From positions 71,191,348-71,255,347 of the forward strand of contig NC_080427.1 of the NCBI RefSeq assembly GCF_029873635.1: a stretch of DNA of 64,000 nucleotides. The letters are read 5' to 3'. The notes beneath the pieces are model-generated. The model had not been told where the DNA came from, made no database searches, and saw only the letters and a program-made list of their open reading frames with translations. Position numbers and translations under genes: made by a program. Every line of letters starts with the position of its first letter. Within the stretch, counting starts at the first letter, position 1. This DNA is from Malania oleifera. Lineage: Eukaryota; Streptophyta; Magnoliopsida; Santalales; Ximeniaceae. Positions 34,462 to 46,315 of this stretch are shown here, piece after piece.

Positions 34462-36384
34462 TGTAACGACCTGCTTAATTTCCATGTTTTTATTTTTTAT
34501 TTTTTTTATACTATGACATTTAGCATGCTTTGATACCATACTGGGGTAAACCCAACCATAAACCTAAGCAACCAGAAGCAGAAATCAAATAAACATAAGA
34601 ATATGTAAATATATACAATACAATACCAGAGTACTAACATTTTTCCCAAAATATACACATATATCTATTCCCCCAAAATACCCTCAACTATGCTGGGATA
34701 TACAAAAATCCTCCATAATACTCACTTCACTGACAGGGTACTACTGAAGTCCCTCTATTTGCGAGCCTGGTCTGCTCACCTACTTGGATCACCTGAAAAA
34801 TGATTCAACATTGGGATGAGCCAATGCTCAGTAAGACGAAATATTCTATTACTAATGTGTGGCAAATGAGCTACAATATTATGAAAATCTGTTTTCATAT
34901 AATCATGTATAACTGGATACGTAAGTACAGTACAAGTAATAAAATACACCACCCTTTCCATGTTGCTTAACATAACAGTATTGTAGATTATTATTCAAAA
35001 TACTTCTAGTGTACATAAGTATGTTCCTTGTTTCTGTAAATCTGTACATATGTAATAGTAACTAAAAACTTTCCCTGTGGATAACTGTGTGTCATGATTT
35101 AACCCCTTATGACAGGGTTGTGTGGCCCGTAGGCGGGATCTACACTGGCTGGCCGACCAGGGTAAATCACTATACTCCATCGGTCTGATCTGCCCACCTC
35201 AACCCATATCTGATGGGAAGCCTGTCCACGTCAGGGGCCTAGGTGATCGACCTACTACCACGTATTATCTAAATAGGTGGTTGCACTTATAACATAACAT
35301 AATATCTGTAGCAACAGTACCGTGCTCTGCTATATGGTCCAACAGGGTCTGATACTATATAATATATCTCTATATACAACTAACTCATTTACCATGATTC
35401 TGAAATAACTGTAATAACCATGATATTGCATAAACTATAACTGCAATTCATACGTCATAATACTGAGAACTGTATAATCATAATACTGATAACTGCATAA
35501 TCATAGTACTGAAATTCGTATAATCATGGTACTGAAATTCATATAATCTTGGTACTGAAATCCGTAAAACATATCTCCATACTATATTCATATCCTCAAG
35601 CCACACCATACTTTAATACATAATTTTCATAATTTAATAAACTGTATAATATTTTAAAAATACCTAGCATAGCATATTTCACTTACCTGACTACTGAAAA
35701 GCCCCTATGGTTTACTAGCCTAACACCCGCAGGGCCTCCTGCATAATACCCTGAAAACAATATTTGCCAGAATAGAATATCTGTATTTCTTCGCCTACAA
35801 CATTTCTTATAATTATCATAAGGCCAAAAATGGACTAAAAGACCTTACTCTGAATTTGGGATGAAATCCAACTTCTTTTTACCAACGATCTGCTCCGGAA
35901 GACTTGCAGAGAACTTTGCTAGGAGCATCGTGGTGGCTTCGGATTGTCGATTCGACGACTGGTGGGGCCGAAATCGAAGAGAGAAGGGAGAGAGTCCGTA
36001 GGAGAAAGAGAGAGAGGCGCTGAAATGTGATAAAAATCCGATTTTTCACTACTTATAGGGCCAGATTTGTCAACGAGACACGTCACCTCGTCAACGAGTC
36101 CTTCAGTAAATTCGTCAACAAACCTTACCCTTCGTCGACGAAATTCAGAGCAATCCAAAACCTTCGCTCGGTATTTTCTCGTCGACGAAATGGGACCTCG
36201 TCGACGAGATTATGAAGACCTTCGTCGACGAAATCCTATATTCACCGACGAAGCCTGGTAGTTTCCTGAAATATTATTTCTTCAAAATGCAATGTCGTCG
36301 ACGAAGTCTACTGCCTTTTTCTGTTCCTGTTCCCAATTTCCTCCCTTTTATTATTTAAATACTATTATTCTTTGGGTCACTACA
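34462..36384 (-). mobile_element. Ty3/gypsy solo LTR
   Basis: Minus-strand TGTAGTGACCCAAAG...GGTCGTTACA, 1,923 bp, with an exact GTTTT duplication at 34457-34461 and 36385-36389. It belongs to the same family as the LTRs of the gypsy element at 44101-52986 (same start, same interior words in reverse complement). A TATA-like box (minus) lies at 36051-36058, and a dense array of tcgtcgacga words at 36068-36308. No internal region remains, so LTR-LTR recombination removed it. It splits a copia pol gene. Confidence 0.9.
36068..36308 (-). promoter_or_regulatory. Array of TCGTCGACGA palindromes in LTR U3
   Basis: About five exact tcgtcgacga palindromes and several one- or two-base variants (tcgtcaacga, tcaccgacga) within 240 bp, immediately 5' (minus sense) of the TATA-like box. 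A proposed enhancer; function is inferred. Confidence 0.5.
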
Positions 36385-36389
36385 GTTTT

Positions 36390-37700
36390 AGTCAGAAGAA
36401 AGGGATTGACTTTGAGGAAATTTTCTCGCTAGTCGTAAAAATATCTTCTATCAGAACTGCATTGAGTTTAGTAGCCTACTATGATTTAAAGGTTGAACAA
36501 ATGGACATGAAAACTGCTTTTCTTCATGGTGACTTAGAAGAAGAGCTTTACATGGAGCAGCCAGAAGGTTTTAGTGCACAAGGAAAAGAGGACTATGTGT
36601 GCAAATTATAGAAGAGCTTGTATGACTTAAATCAGGCTCCAGGACAATGGTATAAGTTTTAGTTTGTTATGGGGGAGCATGGCTATAAGAAGACTACTTC
36701 TTATCATTTTGTTTTTGTTCAGAAATTCTCTTATGGTGATCTTATTATTTTATTGTTCTATGTTGATGATATGCTCATTATTGGTTGTAATGCTTCTAGA
36801 ATTGACATATTGAAGTAAGAATTGAGTAAGTCCTTTGAGATGAAGGATTTGGGACTAGCAAAACAAATCCTTGGTATAAGGCTAACACGTGACAGAAAGG
36901 TTAAGAAGTTGTGGTTATCATAAAAGAAGTACATTGAAAAAGTTCTTCAAATGTTCAATATGGACAAAGCTAAAATGGTGAGCACTCCTCTTGCTACACA
37001 ACTTAAACTAAGTTTCAAGCAAAGTCCTTCCACATGAAAAAGAAGGAAGAGATGCAGAAGGTTCCTTATGCTTTAGTTGTGGGTAGTTTGATGTATGCAA
37101 CGGTATGCACAAGACCTAACTTAGCCTATTATGTTGTTACAATCAATCGGTTTCTTTCTAACCCAGTAGAGAGCATTGGAGCGCAGTGAAGTGGATTATG
37201 AGATATCTTTAGGGTACCTCCAACTTGAAACTTTGTTGAGAAACCTATTTTAGTTGGTTTTACATATTTTGATATGGTTGGAGATAATAGGTTACTTGAT
37301 CACTTCTATAGGGGAAGTTGTGGCTTGGCAATCCAGTTTGCAAAAATGTGTTGCATTGTGCACTATTAAGTTAGAGTTTATTGCAGTGACCAAAGTGTGC
37401 AAGGAGTTTATTTAGATGAATAGATTTATGCAAGAACTTGGCTTTACACAAAAGAGGTACGTGTTATTTTGTGATAACCAAAGTACTATTCATCTTGGTA
37501 AGAATTCGACTTTTCATGCTAGGTCTAAACATATCGATGTAAGGTATCATTAGATACGAGATATTCTAGATGCTAAACTTCTAAAACTTGAGAAAATTCA
37601 TACTGATGATAATGGTGTTGATATGTTTACTAAAGTCTTACCAAGAGGAAAGTTTGAAACTTGTTGCTTGATTGCAAGGATGGTGAGCACCTCCTCATGG
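36390..37700 (+). pseudogene. Ty1/copia RT and RNase H remnant, part 2
   Basis: Continues the copia pol from 34461. Seen in order: FSQKKGIDFEEIFSLVVK, VEQMDMKTAFLHGDLEEELY, MEQPEGF, a SLYDLNQAPGQWYK variant of SLYGLKQ, LLFYVDDMLIIG with the catalytic YVDD intact, FEMKDLGLAKQILGI, YALVVGSLMYATVCTRPNLA, and frame-shifted RNase H ending with HARSKHIDV-like and DMFTKVLPRGKFE-like words. Numerous stops. The order, and the PPT and LTR that follow, make this the 3' half of a single copia element. Confidence 0.85.
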
Positions 37701-37716
37701 TTGGGAGGGGGAGATT

Positions 37717-38586
37717 TGTAGGGTTATTTGGGTATCCTTTCTATGTGGAGAAACCTATTTAAGTAAATAAAATTAGTGTTAGCAGGGTAGAATTCCATTA
37801 GAAAAGTGAAAGAGAGTGTGTAGTAAAAAGAGGGAGTAGCATAAGAGAAAATTTGGGTTTTTGCTATAGTGTGCAGTTTTTTATCAACCAACAATTAGGG
37901 GGTTATCCATCGTCCAATGGAGTTGATTTTTTGTTAGTAGATATAGGACTCATAGACCTTGATTTTGAACTATAGAATTGGTCGTCCAAGCATTGTAGCA
38001 TCATATATCGGGTTGAAACAGTAACCACGTTGAGAAAATCTAGGATTTTCCTATAGTGTGCAGTTTTGATCAACCGATGATTGGAGGGTCACCTGTAGTC
38101 CGGTCGATCTAATTTTCAGTCATTAGATAGAGGACTCATAGATGTTGATTTTGAACTATTGGATTGGTCGTCCAAGCACTATAGCATCAGATAACAAGTT
38201 TGAACAGTAACCACGTTTTTGGTGAATTCTCAACTTTCCCTCTTTGATTTTAAGATCTTTTATGTTTTAACTAAAAATAGAGTTATGTACTTATTGTGAT
38301 AGCTGAAAATTGTGATCTTGTACCCACACTTTTATCATAGTGAAGTTTTTGAGTGGACTCTCAAGTACCATGGTTTTTACCATTTGATTTGAAGTGGTTT
38401 TCCACATAAAATTATGTGTTTCGTGTGATTGATACTTGTGATTATTTTTGGGCTGATTTTATGCTGCTGAAAATATATTTTTCTATGCTATGGTCATACT
38501 ATAAGAACTAATTTTGTTTATTAGAAGAGAAAGAACTTCCAGTTGTACTTCCACGATTTTTCTGTAAGTCTCGTTTCTTCCTAACA
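37717..38586 (+). mobile_element. 3' LTR of the copia remnant
   Basis: Follows a polypurine tract (gggagggggagatt, 37702-37716), starts TGTAGGG and probably ends CCTAACA at 38586. It contains a tandem duplication of about 187 bp. No 5' LTR partner is in the window. Confidence 0.65.
37864..38237 (+). repeat. Tandem duplication of about 187 bp inside an LTR
   Basis: ctatagtgtgcagttt begins at 37864 and at 38051, and both copies run on through ggactcatag, ttgattttgaacta, ggtcgtccaagca and aacagtaaccacg. The copies differ at scattered positions. Confidence 0.85.
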
Positions 38587-39572
38587 CAAATAAATAAATA
38601 AATCTCAAAAATTTAGTTTAATGTATAACGTAGGTTTTTTTTTTTAAATAATTTTCCTTCCTAATAGAAACAAGAGATTAATGCAGGGAACCATCTCTAG
38701 TAATTCAGTTGGCAACCCTTTAATGCCTACAAATTGACAAATGGTTTACCATCTGTCTTTGAGGATAAGGTTGGCATTCCCAAATAAGAACGGGCACCCC
38801 TAACAAAGAATTTACCAGCTATCTCCAATAGTTTGATTGGAACCCCTTTACTGCCCGTCATTTCATTCTAATCCTATCACCTAACAAAATATGTATTTAA
38901 CTTTTCAAGCACATATGGGAACTTGGATGATCCAAAGATGCCCTTGTGCTTAATGATTCTCATGCACTACGCTTCCTGCTAGATTGTCTTCCCGCTTCAC
39001 AATTTTCCAACAACAAAATCCTCTTTGCTCTTAATGCATATAGCTACATTTGAGCCAGTACTGTAGTGTCTAGATGAGGGTGATTAAAGAGCCTTGTTAA
39101 TAGCTTTGGAAATCCTCAACTAGATTTATCTTTTTAGCCATAAAAGAAACTTTTAATCCAACTTCAAAGTCTCGAGAAGATTGGGACAAAGATAATCCCC
39201 AAGTAATTGACATATTGGGAGAGGATTTTTGGAATATCTAATCTTGGGCTCCTAAATTACCCACATTCGTAACAAAAGTCAAAATATTATTGAAACTAAT
39301 GAATTTAAAAGACCAAATTTATAAAGGCATCTCTAAAATGTGAAACCTACATTAAACAAAAGCAGTTCGTATTTAAATATTTTTGTAGATTATAGCTCCA
39401 AAATTTAGTAGAAATTATGTTTTCTGCATTTTGGCGCTAGTACCTAATACACCGACCCTATCCTATTTGAAACTTGACACTTTCTTTATTATTCCTTCAC
39501 CTATTTAATTGTAATCTTTCCTAGATTTGAATAAATTATATTTAGACCATAATGGTCACTATTTACTATCTT
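38587..39572. other. Intergenic DNA, nothing recognised
   Basis: About 990 bp of AT-rich sequence with an (AAAT)n-like start and a T-run at 38636-38645. No ORF, RNA gene or transposon end was recognised. It ends with agctt, the target site of the next element. Confidence 0.5.
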
Positions 39573-39577
39573 AGCTT

Positions 39578-40167
39578 TGTTATTTGTGGCTCTTATACTT
39601 CTGTTTTGATAAAAAAAAGAAGGAATAAGGAAAAACATGAAGGGGGCAGCATAGCAGGACTCGATGATGAAGGGCGTATGCTCGTCGACAAGGGAATGGC
39701 AGAGGTTCGTCGACAAATGCTCTGAAGCTTATCAACGAATAATTACCGAGAGTAGGAAATTTTAGACTTCTGGCTTCTTCAATGAGAGTCCTATATTCGT
39801 CGACGAAGGTTCTTCTTGGTCTCGTCGATGAAGCTCTTGTGTTCATCAACGAGGGGCGCCTAAGCTACGACAGTTTGACTGAATTTTTGAATTTTGATCA
39901 TTGGATGGTTGGGTAAACGGGGGGAAACCTTTGAGGAAACTCTATATATGTCATCTGGGCATATTTTGAGAGTGAGAGTGATCATTATTGAAGTGTATTG
40001 TGTACATTGTGATTTCCATAGTGAAATTTGTGTGCTTTTTTGCTTCCGTGGATGTAGGCTTTACCAAACCATGTAAATCTTTGTGTTGCTGTACTTATTG
40101 GTTGTTTTATTTATTTCTTATTGATTATTCCGTTGTGCATATTCATTATACGATCCATATCACAAAA
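39578..40167 (+). mobile_element. 5' LTR of the copia element
   Basis: Starts TGTTATTTGTGGC and ends at cacaaaa (cacaaca in the partner LTR). A cluster of cgtcgacga-like words lies at 39670-39860 and a TATA-like box (tatatat) at 39943-39949. The LTR is followed by the PBS. Confidence 0.9.
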
Positions 40168-40182
40168 AATTAGTATCAGAGC
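40168..40182 (+). other. Primer binding site
   Basis: aattagtatcagagc right after the 5' LTR, a one-mismatch match to the ATTGGTATCAGAGC PBS. Confidence 0.85.
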
Positions 40183-40192
40183 GATTGTTGTT

Positions 40193-40960
40193 ATGGCATC
40201 GGGATCGTCTTCTACAAGATTTGACATTGTCAAATTCGATGCAATCGGAAACTTCGGTTTATGGCAGAGGAGAGTGAAAGACATTCTTGTGCAACAATGA
40301 ATGGCTAAGGCTATGCTTGATACTTAATCGGAAGGAATGGATGAGGCAACATGGCTAGATTTGAAAACAAAAGTAGCGTTGACAATACGCTTGTGTTTGG
40401 CTGACGAAGTTTTCTATCGGGTGATTGAGGATGATTCTCCAATGGCTATTTGGCGAAAGTTAGAAAGTCGGTACATGTCTAAATCCCTTAATAACAAAAT
40501 TTTTCTTAAGTAGTGTTTATATTGGCTTAAGATGGTAGAAGGATCTAGTCTAGATCAACACATCAATGCGTTTAATCAAATCATAAGTGATCTTATGAGA
40601 GTTGATGTGAAGTTTTAATGAGAATGATAAGGCTTTGATGCTGTTAAATTCTTTGCCCTCAACTCATACCTACGAAAATCGTGTGACCACTCTTACGTGG
40701 GGAAAAGAAACACTTGTTTGGAAGAGGTAACAAGTGCTTTGTTAAATTTTCATCAAAGGTTGAAAATATGTGATGAACGAGAAGGACTTGTGGTAAAGGG
40801 TTGTAATGAGCGAGGCAAAGGAAAGTTTAAAAATGGGTCTAACTAGAAATCTCGGAATCAGTCCAAGAAGAAGAAGGAAATCCGGTTTTATAATTGCGGT
40901 AAAAAGGGGCATGTGAAATTGAAGTGTTCGGATTGGAAGAAGGGAAATGCTAATAAGCAT
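40193..40960 (+). pseudogene. Ty1/copia gag (broken)
   Basis: The ATG at 40193 begins MASGSSSTRFDIVKFDAIG and continues NFGLWQRRVKDILVQQ, the typical N-terminus of Tork/Tnt1-like gag. Further on come SLDQHINAFNQIISDLMR and, near 40880-40930, a zinc knuckle (FYNCGKKGHVKLKC) whose first Cys is replaced by Phe. Stops occur at about 40298 and 40325 and frameshifts near 40620. Gag would form the element's particle; this copy is dead. Confidence 0.85.
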
Positions 40961-40989
40961 GAGGGGATTTCTAAATCTGTGAATATTGT

Positions 40990-42330
40990 TCAAGAAGAGG
41001 ATTCAGCGGATGGTGATGTTCTATCAGTTTCAGCGGAGTTGGATAATCTAACGTACTCTTGGATACTTGACTCGGCATGCTCTTATCACATGAATCCAAA
41101 CAAGGAGTGGTTCAGCACATACAGGTTAGTAAATTCTGGATAAGTTCTTATTGGTAATGATGCTTCTTGCAAGATCGTTGACATAGGAAATGTAAAGATA
41201 AAACTATTTGATGGTATTGTAAGAACATTATGTAATGTAAGACATATACCTGAGTTGAGAAAGAGTTTGATATCTCTTGACACTTTGGATTGTAATGGCT
41301 TCAATTACAAGTCCAAAGGTGGAGTCTTGACGGTATGAAAAGGTAATCTGACTGTAATGAAAGGGCAGAAATTGGATGGAAATATTTACACGTTGCAGGG
41401 AACTACTACTATAGGTGGAGTTACAGTCGTGAATACTGAATTTGATGAGACCGTATTGTGGCATATGCGTCTTGGGCATATGGAAGAACATGGCATGAAA
41501 GAACTACACAAGAAAAAAATTGTTGAAAGGTTTGAAAACGTGTCAATTGGAATTTTTTAGGTTTTGTGTTCTTGGAAAACAGAACAAGGCAAAATTTAGA
41601 TCAGCTACTCATAAGACGAAAGGAATTATTGATTATGTACATTCAGATGTTTGGGGTTCAGTTAGAGTTGCATCAAAGGTGGACATGTGTACTATGTGAG
41701 TTTCATTGATGATTACCCATGGAAGGTTTGGGTTTACTTTATGCGTCACAAATCTAGTACGTTTGCCAAGTTTAAGATTTGGAAGGCTGAAGTGGAAAAC
41801 CTAACAAGGAAGAGAATCAAAAACTTAAGGTCGGATAATGGGACCGAGTATATTGATTCTTGGTTTATGGAGTTTTGTGCGGAGTAGGGCATCAAGAGAC
41901 ATTTTACAGTTCGCCAGACACCTCAGAAAAATGGATGAACCAGACTCCTACTGATAGGGCTCGGTGTCTCAAATTGAATGCAGGACTACCGAAGAACTTC
42001 TGGGCTGAGGCAGTTAATATGGCTTGTTTTCTGATTAACCGATCACCAAGGGCATCACTAGTGGGTAAAGTGGCGGAAGAGGTTTGGACGGAAAATGCAG
42101 TAGACCACTTTGAATTGAAGGTATTCAGGTGTCCAGCCTATGTCCACGTGTCTATTGAGGAGAGGTCTAAGCTTGACCCAAAGTCTCGTCGTTGCATCTT
42201 CTTGGGATATCCAAAGGGTGTGAAACGGTATAAGTTGTGGGACCCAGTGGCAAACAAGGTGGTGATCAGTAGAGATGTAGTCTTTGGTGAGAAGACTATG
42301 GTGAAGCATACTCAAGAGTTTGATTAATAG
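40990..42330 (+). pseudogene. Ty1/copia protease and integrase (broken)
   Basis: Protease: SWILDSACSYHMNPNKEWF at about 41057-41113, with the D-S-A form of the copia active site kept. The GAG-pre-integrase block follows (VLWHMRLGHMEEHGMKEL, 41455-41510). Integrase core: YVHSDVWGS, SFIDDYPWKVWVYFM, LRSDNGTEY, with DDE-type residues recognisable across frames, and then the C-terminal block (HFELKVFRCPAYVHVSIEE, RRCIFLGYPKGVKRYKLWD). A stop after SG in protease, frameshifts near 41560 and 41690 and a stop at 41885 inactivate it. Confidence 0.85.
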
Positions 42331-42369
42331 AAATAGGAGCCAGATTGCTGGGGCAGTGATGAACATGTT

Positions 42370-43192
42370 GTGCAGGTGGAGTTGGAAGCTCAGGGCAACG
42401 AAAATGACCATGGTCCTGTGGTTGCAGGGAGCTTTAACTCGGGAAACCAGCAAGTCGACGATATTCCTATACGGAGATCCAGACGCACTATCAGGCCTCC
42501 ATCAAGGTATGGTTTTGATGAGTTAGTTTCTTATGGTTTCCTTAATTGTTGCAACGATCCAACTTCTTTTCAAGAGGCAGTGCACGGCCAAAAGAAAGAT
42601 AGGTGGATGGGAGCAATGATTAAGGAAATGGAATCACTGCATAAGAACAAAACTTGGGAGTTGGTAGAGCTTCCAGATGGGAAGAGACTGATAGGTTGCA
42701 AATGGGTGTATAAGAAGAAGGAGGCAATTTCAGAAAAGAAAAAAAGAGAAATTCAAGGCACGGTTGGTGGCAAAACAATACTCACAAAAGAAGGGGAAAG
42801 ATTATGATGAGATCTTTGTTCCAGTGGTCCGACATACTTCTATCATAATTGTGTTGGGGTTGGTAGCTTATTACGATCTTCATTTGGAACAAATAGATGT
42901 GAAGACGGAGTTTCTTCACAGTGGCTTGGAGGAAAAAATCTATATGGTACAGCCGGAGGGATTCATTGAACCAGGAAAAGAAAATTTTGTTTGCAGGTTA
43001 AAGAAATATCTCTATGGGCTAAAACAGTCTCTGAGGCAATGGTATAAACGGTTTGATTCGTACATGATGAAGATTGGCTACAAACGGTGTGAATATGATT
43101 GCTGCCTTTATGTGAATAAAATTGAGGATGGTTCTCTTGTTTTCTTGTTATTGTACATCAATGACATGTTGATAGAGCTGCAAAGGATTTAA
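42370..43192 (+). pseudogene. Ty1/copia reverse transcriptase (broken)
   Basis: RT can be read in two overlapping frames: DRWMGAMIKEMESLHKNKTW to GCKWVYKKKEA in 42370-42807, then KKGKDYDEIFVPVVRHTSI, LEQIDVKTEFLHSGLEEKIY, LYGLKQSLRQWYKRF and LLLYINDML in 42764-43192. The catalytic YVDD box reads YIND: the first Asp is Asn (codon 43160-43162). Together with the frameshift near 42790 this excludes activity. Confidence 0.85.
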
Positions 43193-44100
43193 CTGAGGTG
43201 AATCAGTTAAAGGACCTGATGCATAAGGAATTTGACATAAAGGATCTTGGTTCAGCTAAGAAAATACTTGGGATGGAGATTCACCGTGATAGGACTGCAG
43301 GGAGATTATGGTTATCTTAGGGCGTTTATGTTCAGAAGGTGTTGGAGAGGTTTAGCATGGCTGATGCAAGATCGGTTTGTACACCTCTAGCGAATCATTT
43401 CAAATTGTTTACTAGAGATTGCCCAAGTTCGGATGAGGAAATCCGGGACATGTCAAAGATCCCATATGCTAGTGATGTGGGGAGTTTAATGTATGCCATG
43501 GTATGTACAAGGCCAAATTTGGCGCATGCAATAAGCGTGGTGAGCAAGTTCCTCTCTAATCCAGGAAGGCAGCATTGGGAAGCTATAAAATGGATACTCG
43601 GATACTTGCGGGATACATTAGGATATGACATCATGTTCGGCAAGCAACAGGGTTGTCTTTCAGTTATGGGGTTTGTTAATGCAGATTATGCTGGAGATAT
43701 AGATGACAGAAGGTCTACAATGGGATATGAGTTTACCCTTGTAGGAGGACCGGTATGTTGGAGATCCATGGTACAGTCTCTGGTTGCATTGTCCACAATT
43801 GAGGCAGAGTGTATGGCAGTTGCTGAAGCTACAAAGGAGGCCTTATGGCTTACTAGTTTAGTTAGAGAGGTGGAGTTATAACAAGATGGTGTGGTGCTGC
43901 ATTTTGATAGTCAGAGTGTCATTTACTTGGCAAAGAATCAGATAGATCATGCTAGGACCAAGCACATTGATGTGAGGTTCCACAGGGTTTGAGAATTGAT
44001 TGCTTCAAGTGAACTTATGTTGGAGAAAGTTCACACATCTAATAATGCAGCAGATATTCTAACCAAATCAGTTACTTTAGAGAAGTTTAAGCATTGCTTG
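43193..44100 (+). pseudogene. Ty1/copia RNase H (broken)
   Basis: Connection and RNase H follow: FDIKDLGSAKKILGMEIH, then ORF 43339-43881 with KIPYASDVGSLMYAMVCTRP, ADYAGDIDDRRSTMGYEF, LVALSTIEAECMAVAEATKE, and the tail HARTKHIDVRF, NAADILTKSV. The Asp, Glu and Asp pattern of copia RNase H is visible. A stop at 43879-43881 and one in VRFHRV-stop-EL break the frame. It is interrupted at 44100 by the nested gypsy element; the few remaining codons are at 52992 onward. Confidence 0.85.
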
Positions 44101-46011
44101 TATAGTGACCTGAAGAATAATATTATTTTAATAATAAAGAGGGAGGAAAATGGAAAGAGGAACAGAAGAGCATTCGTTGACGACATCGCATTTTGGAGAT
44201 AATAATAATAATAATAATTTCAAGGAATTTCCAAGACTCGTCGATGAATACAGGGGTTCGTCGACGAATACTGGGTTTTGTCAACGAAGGTCTTTAGGAC
44301 CTCGTCGACGAAGGCAAGATTTCATCGACAAGAAAATACCGAGCGTAGGAATTGGGCTACTCTAAATTTCGTCGACGAAGGGTAAGGTTCATCGATGAAT
44401 TTATTGAACGACTCGTCGACGAATCCTACAGCATAAATAGTGCTAAAACCCATTTTCACATAATTTCAGCACCGTTTTTCTTCTCTCTCTCTCCTACGGC
44501 CTCTCCTTCTTCTCTCTTCGATTCTGGACCTGTTAGTCACCGGATCGACGATCTGAAGCCACCACGACGCTCTTGGCGAAGTTCTCTGCAAGTCTACTAA
44601 AGCGGATCGTTGGTGAAACGAAGTTGGATTTCATCCCAAATTCAGGGTAAGGCCTTTTAGTCCGTTTTTGTCCTTATGACAGTTATAGGAAATGATATAG
44701 GCAAAGAAATAATGATATTTTGTTCTAGAAAAAGTTGTTTTCAGGGTGTTATGTAGGAGGCCCTACGAGTGTTAGGTCAGTATACCATAGAGGCTTTCCA
44801 GTAGTCAGGTAAGAGAAATATGCTATGCTAGGAAATTTTGAAATATTATATAGTTTATTAAATTATGAAAATTATGTATTAAAGTATGGTGTGGCTTGAG
44901 AATATGAATATAGTATGGAGATATGATTTACGAATTTTAGTACCATGATTATACGAATTTCAGTATTATGATTATGCAGTTCTAAGTGTTATGAATATAC
45001 AGTTCTCAATACTATGACATATGGATTATAGTTATAGTTTATTCAGTATCATGGTAATTACGGTTATTTTAGAATCATGGTAAATCAGATAGTTGTATAT
45101 AGAAATATATTATATAGTATCAAACCCTGTTGGAATATGCAGTTACAGAGTACGGTACCGTTGCTACAGATATTATGTTATGTTATGAGTGCAACCACAT
45201 ATTTAGATAATACGTGGTAGTAGGTCGATCATCTAGGCCCTTAACGTGGACAGGCTCCCCATCACATATGGGTTGAGGTGGGCAGATCAGACCGATGGAG
45301 TATAGTGATTTACCCTAGTTGACCAGCCAGCATAGATCCCGCCTACAGGCCGCACAACCCTGTCATGAGGGGTTAAATCATGACACACAGTTATCCACAG
45401 AGAAAGTTTTCAGTTACTATTACGTATGCACAGATTTAGAGAAATAGGGAACATACTTATGTACACTAGAAGTATTTTGAATAGTAACCTACGATACTGT
45501 TATGTTAAGTAACATGGAAAGGGTGGTGTATTTTATTACTTGTACTGTACTTACGTATCCAGTTATACATGATTATATGAAAACAGATTCTTCATAATAT
45601 TGTAACTCATTTGCCACAGAGTAGTAATAGCATATTTCGTCTTACTGAGCGTTGGTTCATCCCAGTGTTAAATCATTTTTCAGGTGATTCAAGTAGGCAA
45701 GCAGACCAGGCTCATAGATAGAGGGGCTTCAGTAGTGCCCTGTCAGTGAAGTGAGTATTGTGGAAGATTTTTGTATATCCCGTTATAGTTGAGGGTATTT
45801 TGGGAAACAGATATATGTGTATATTTTGGGGAAACATGTTAGTACTCTAGTATTGGTATTGTATATATATTTTCATATGGTTATGTCTATGTGATTTCTG
45901 CTTTTCGCTACTTAGGCTAATGATTGGGTTTACTCCTAGAATGGTATCAAAGCATGTTATATGTCATAGTATATAAAAAAAAATAATATGGAAATTAAGC
46001 AGGTCGTTACA
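44101..46011 (+). mobile_element. 5' LTR of the nested gypsy element
   Basis: Begins TATAGTGACC (ancestral TGTAGTGACC) and ends GGTCGTTACA. It has cgtcgacga-like arrays at 44170-44425 and a decayed TATA box (cataaata at 44432-44439). Positions 45323-45901 are identical to 52297-52875 in the 3' LTR. Confidence 0.95.
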
Positions 46012-46027
46012 GTTTGATATCAGAGCC
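46012..46027 (+). other. Primer binding site (decayed)
   Basis: gtttgatatcagagcc, matching TGGTATCAGAGCC with one mismatch in the core, immediately after the LTR. Confidence 0.8.
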
Positions 46028-46315
46028 TAGGTTGTTAGGTTCTGTAGAATTTAGAGTGCAGCAGAAGCAATACCAGAGTATAGGAAAAGGATTTGAGGTT
46101 TGTTCTGTGTTTGGGTACAGGATTACCATGGTGGTTTCTGTGTTTTTCCTGGGATGACGATTTCAGGAAAACCATAGTAAACTATTGTCGGGTCGTGTGT
46201 CTAGATGACAAAACTAGATATTGAGTTAAGGTTAGAGAAGGTAATTAATTTTGAGTTGGTATAAGATAGGTCCGTATATGTAATAAAGTGCTTAAGTGTG
46301 TTTCTTGTTTTCAGG

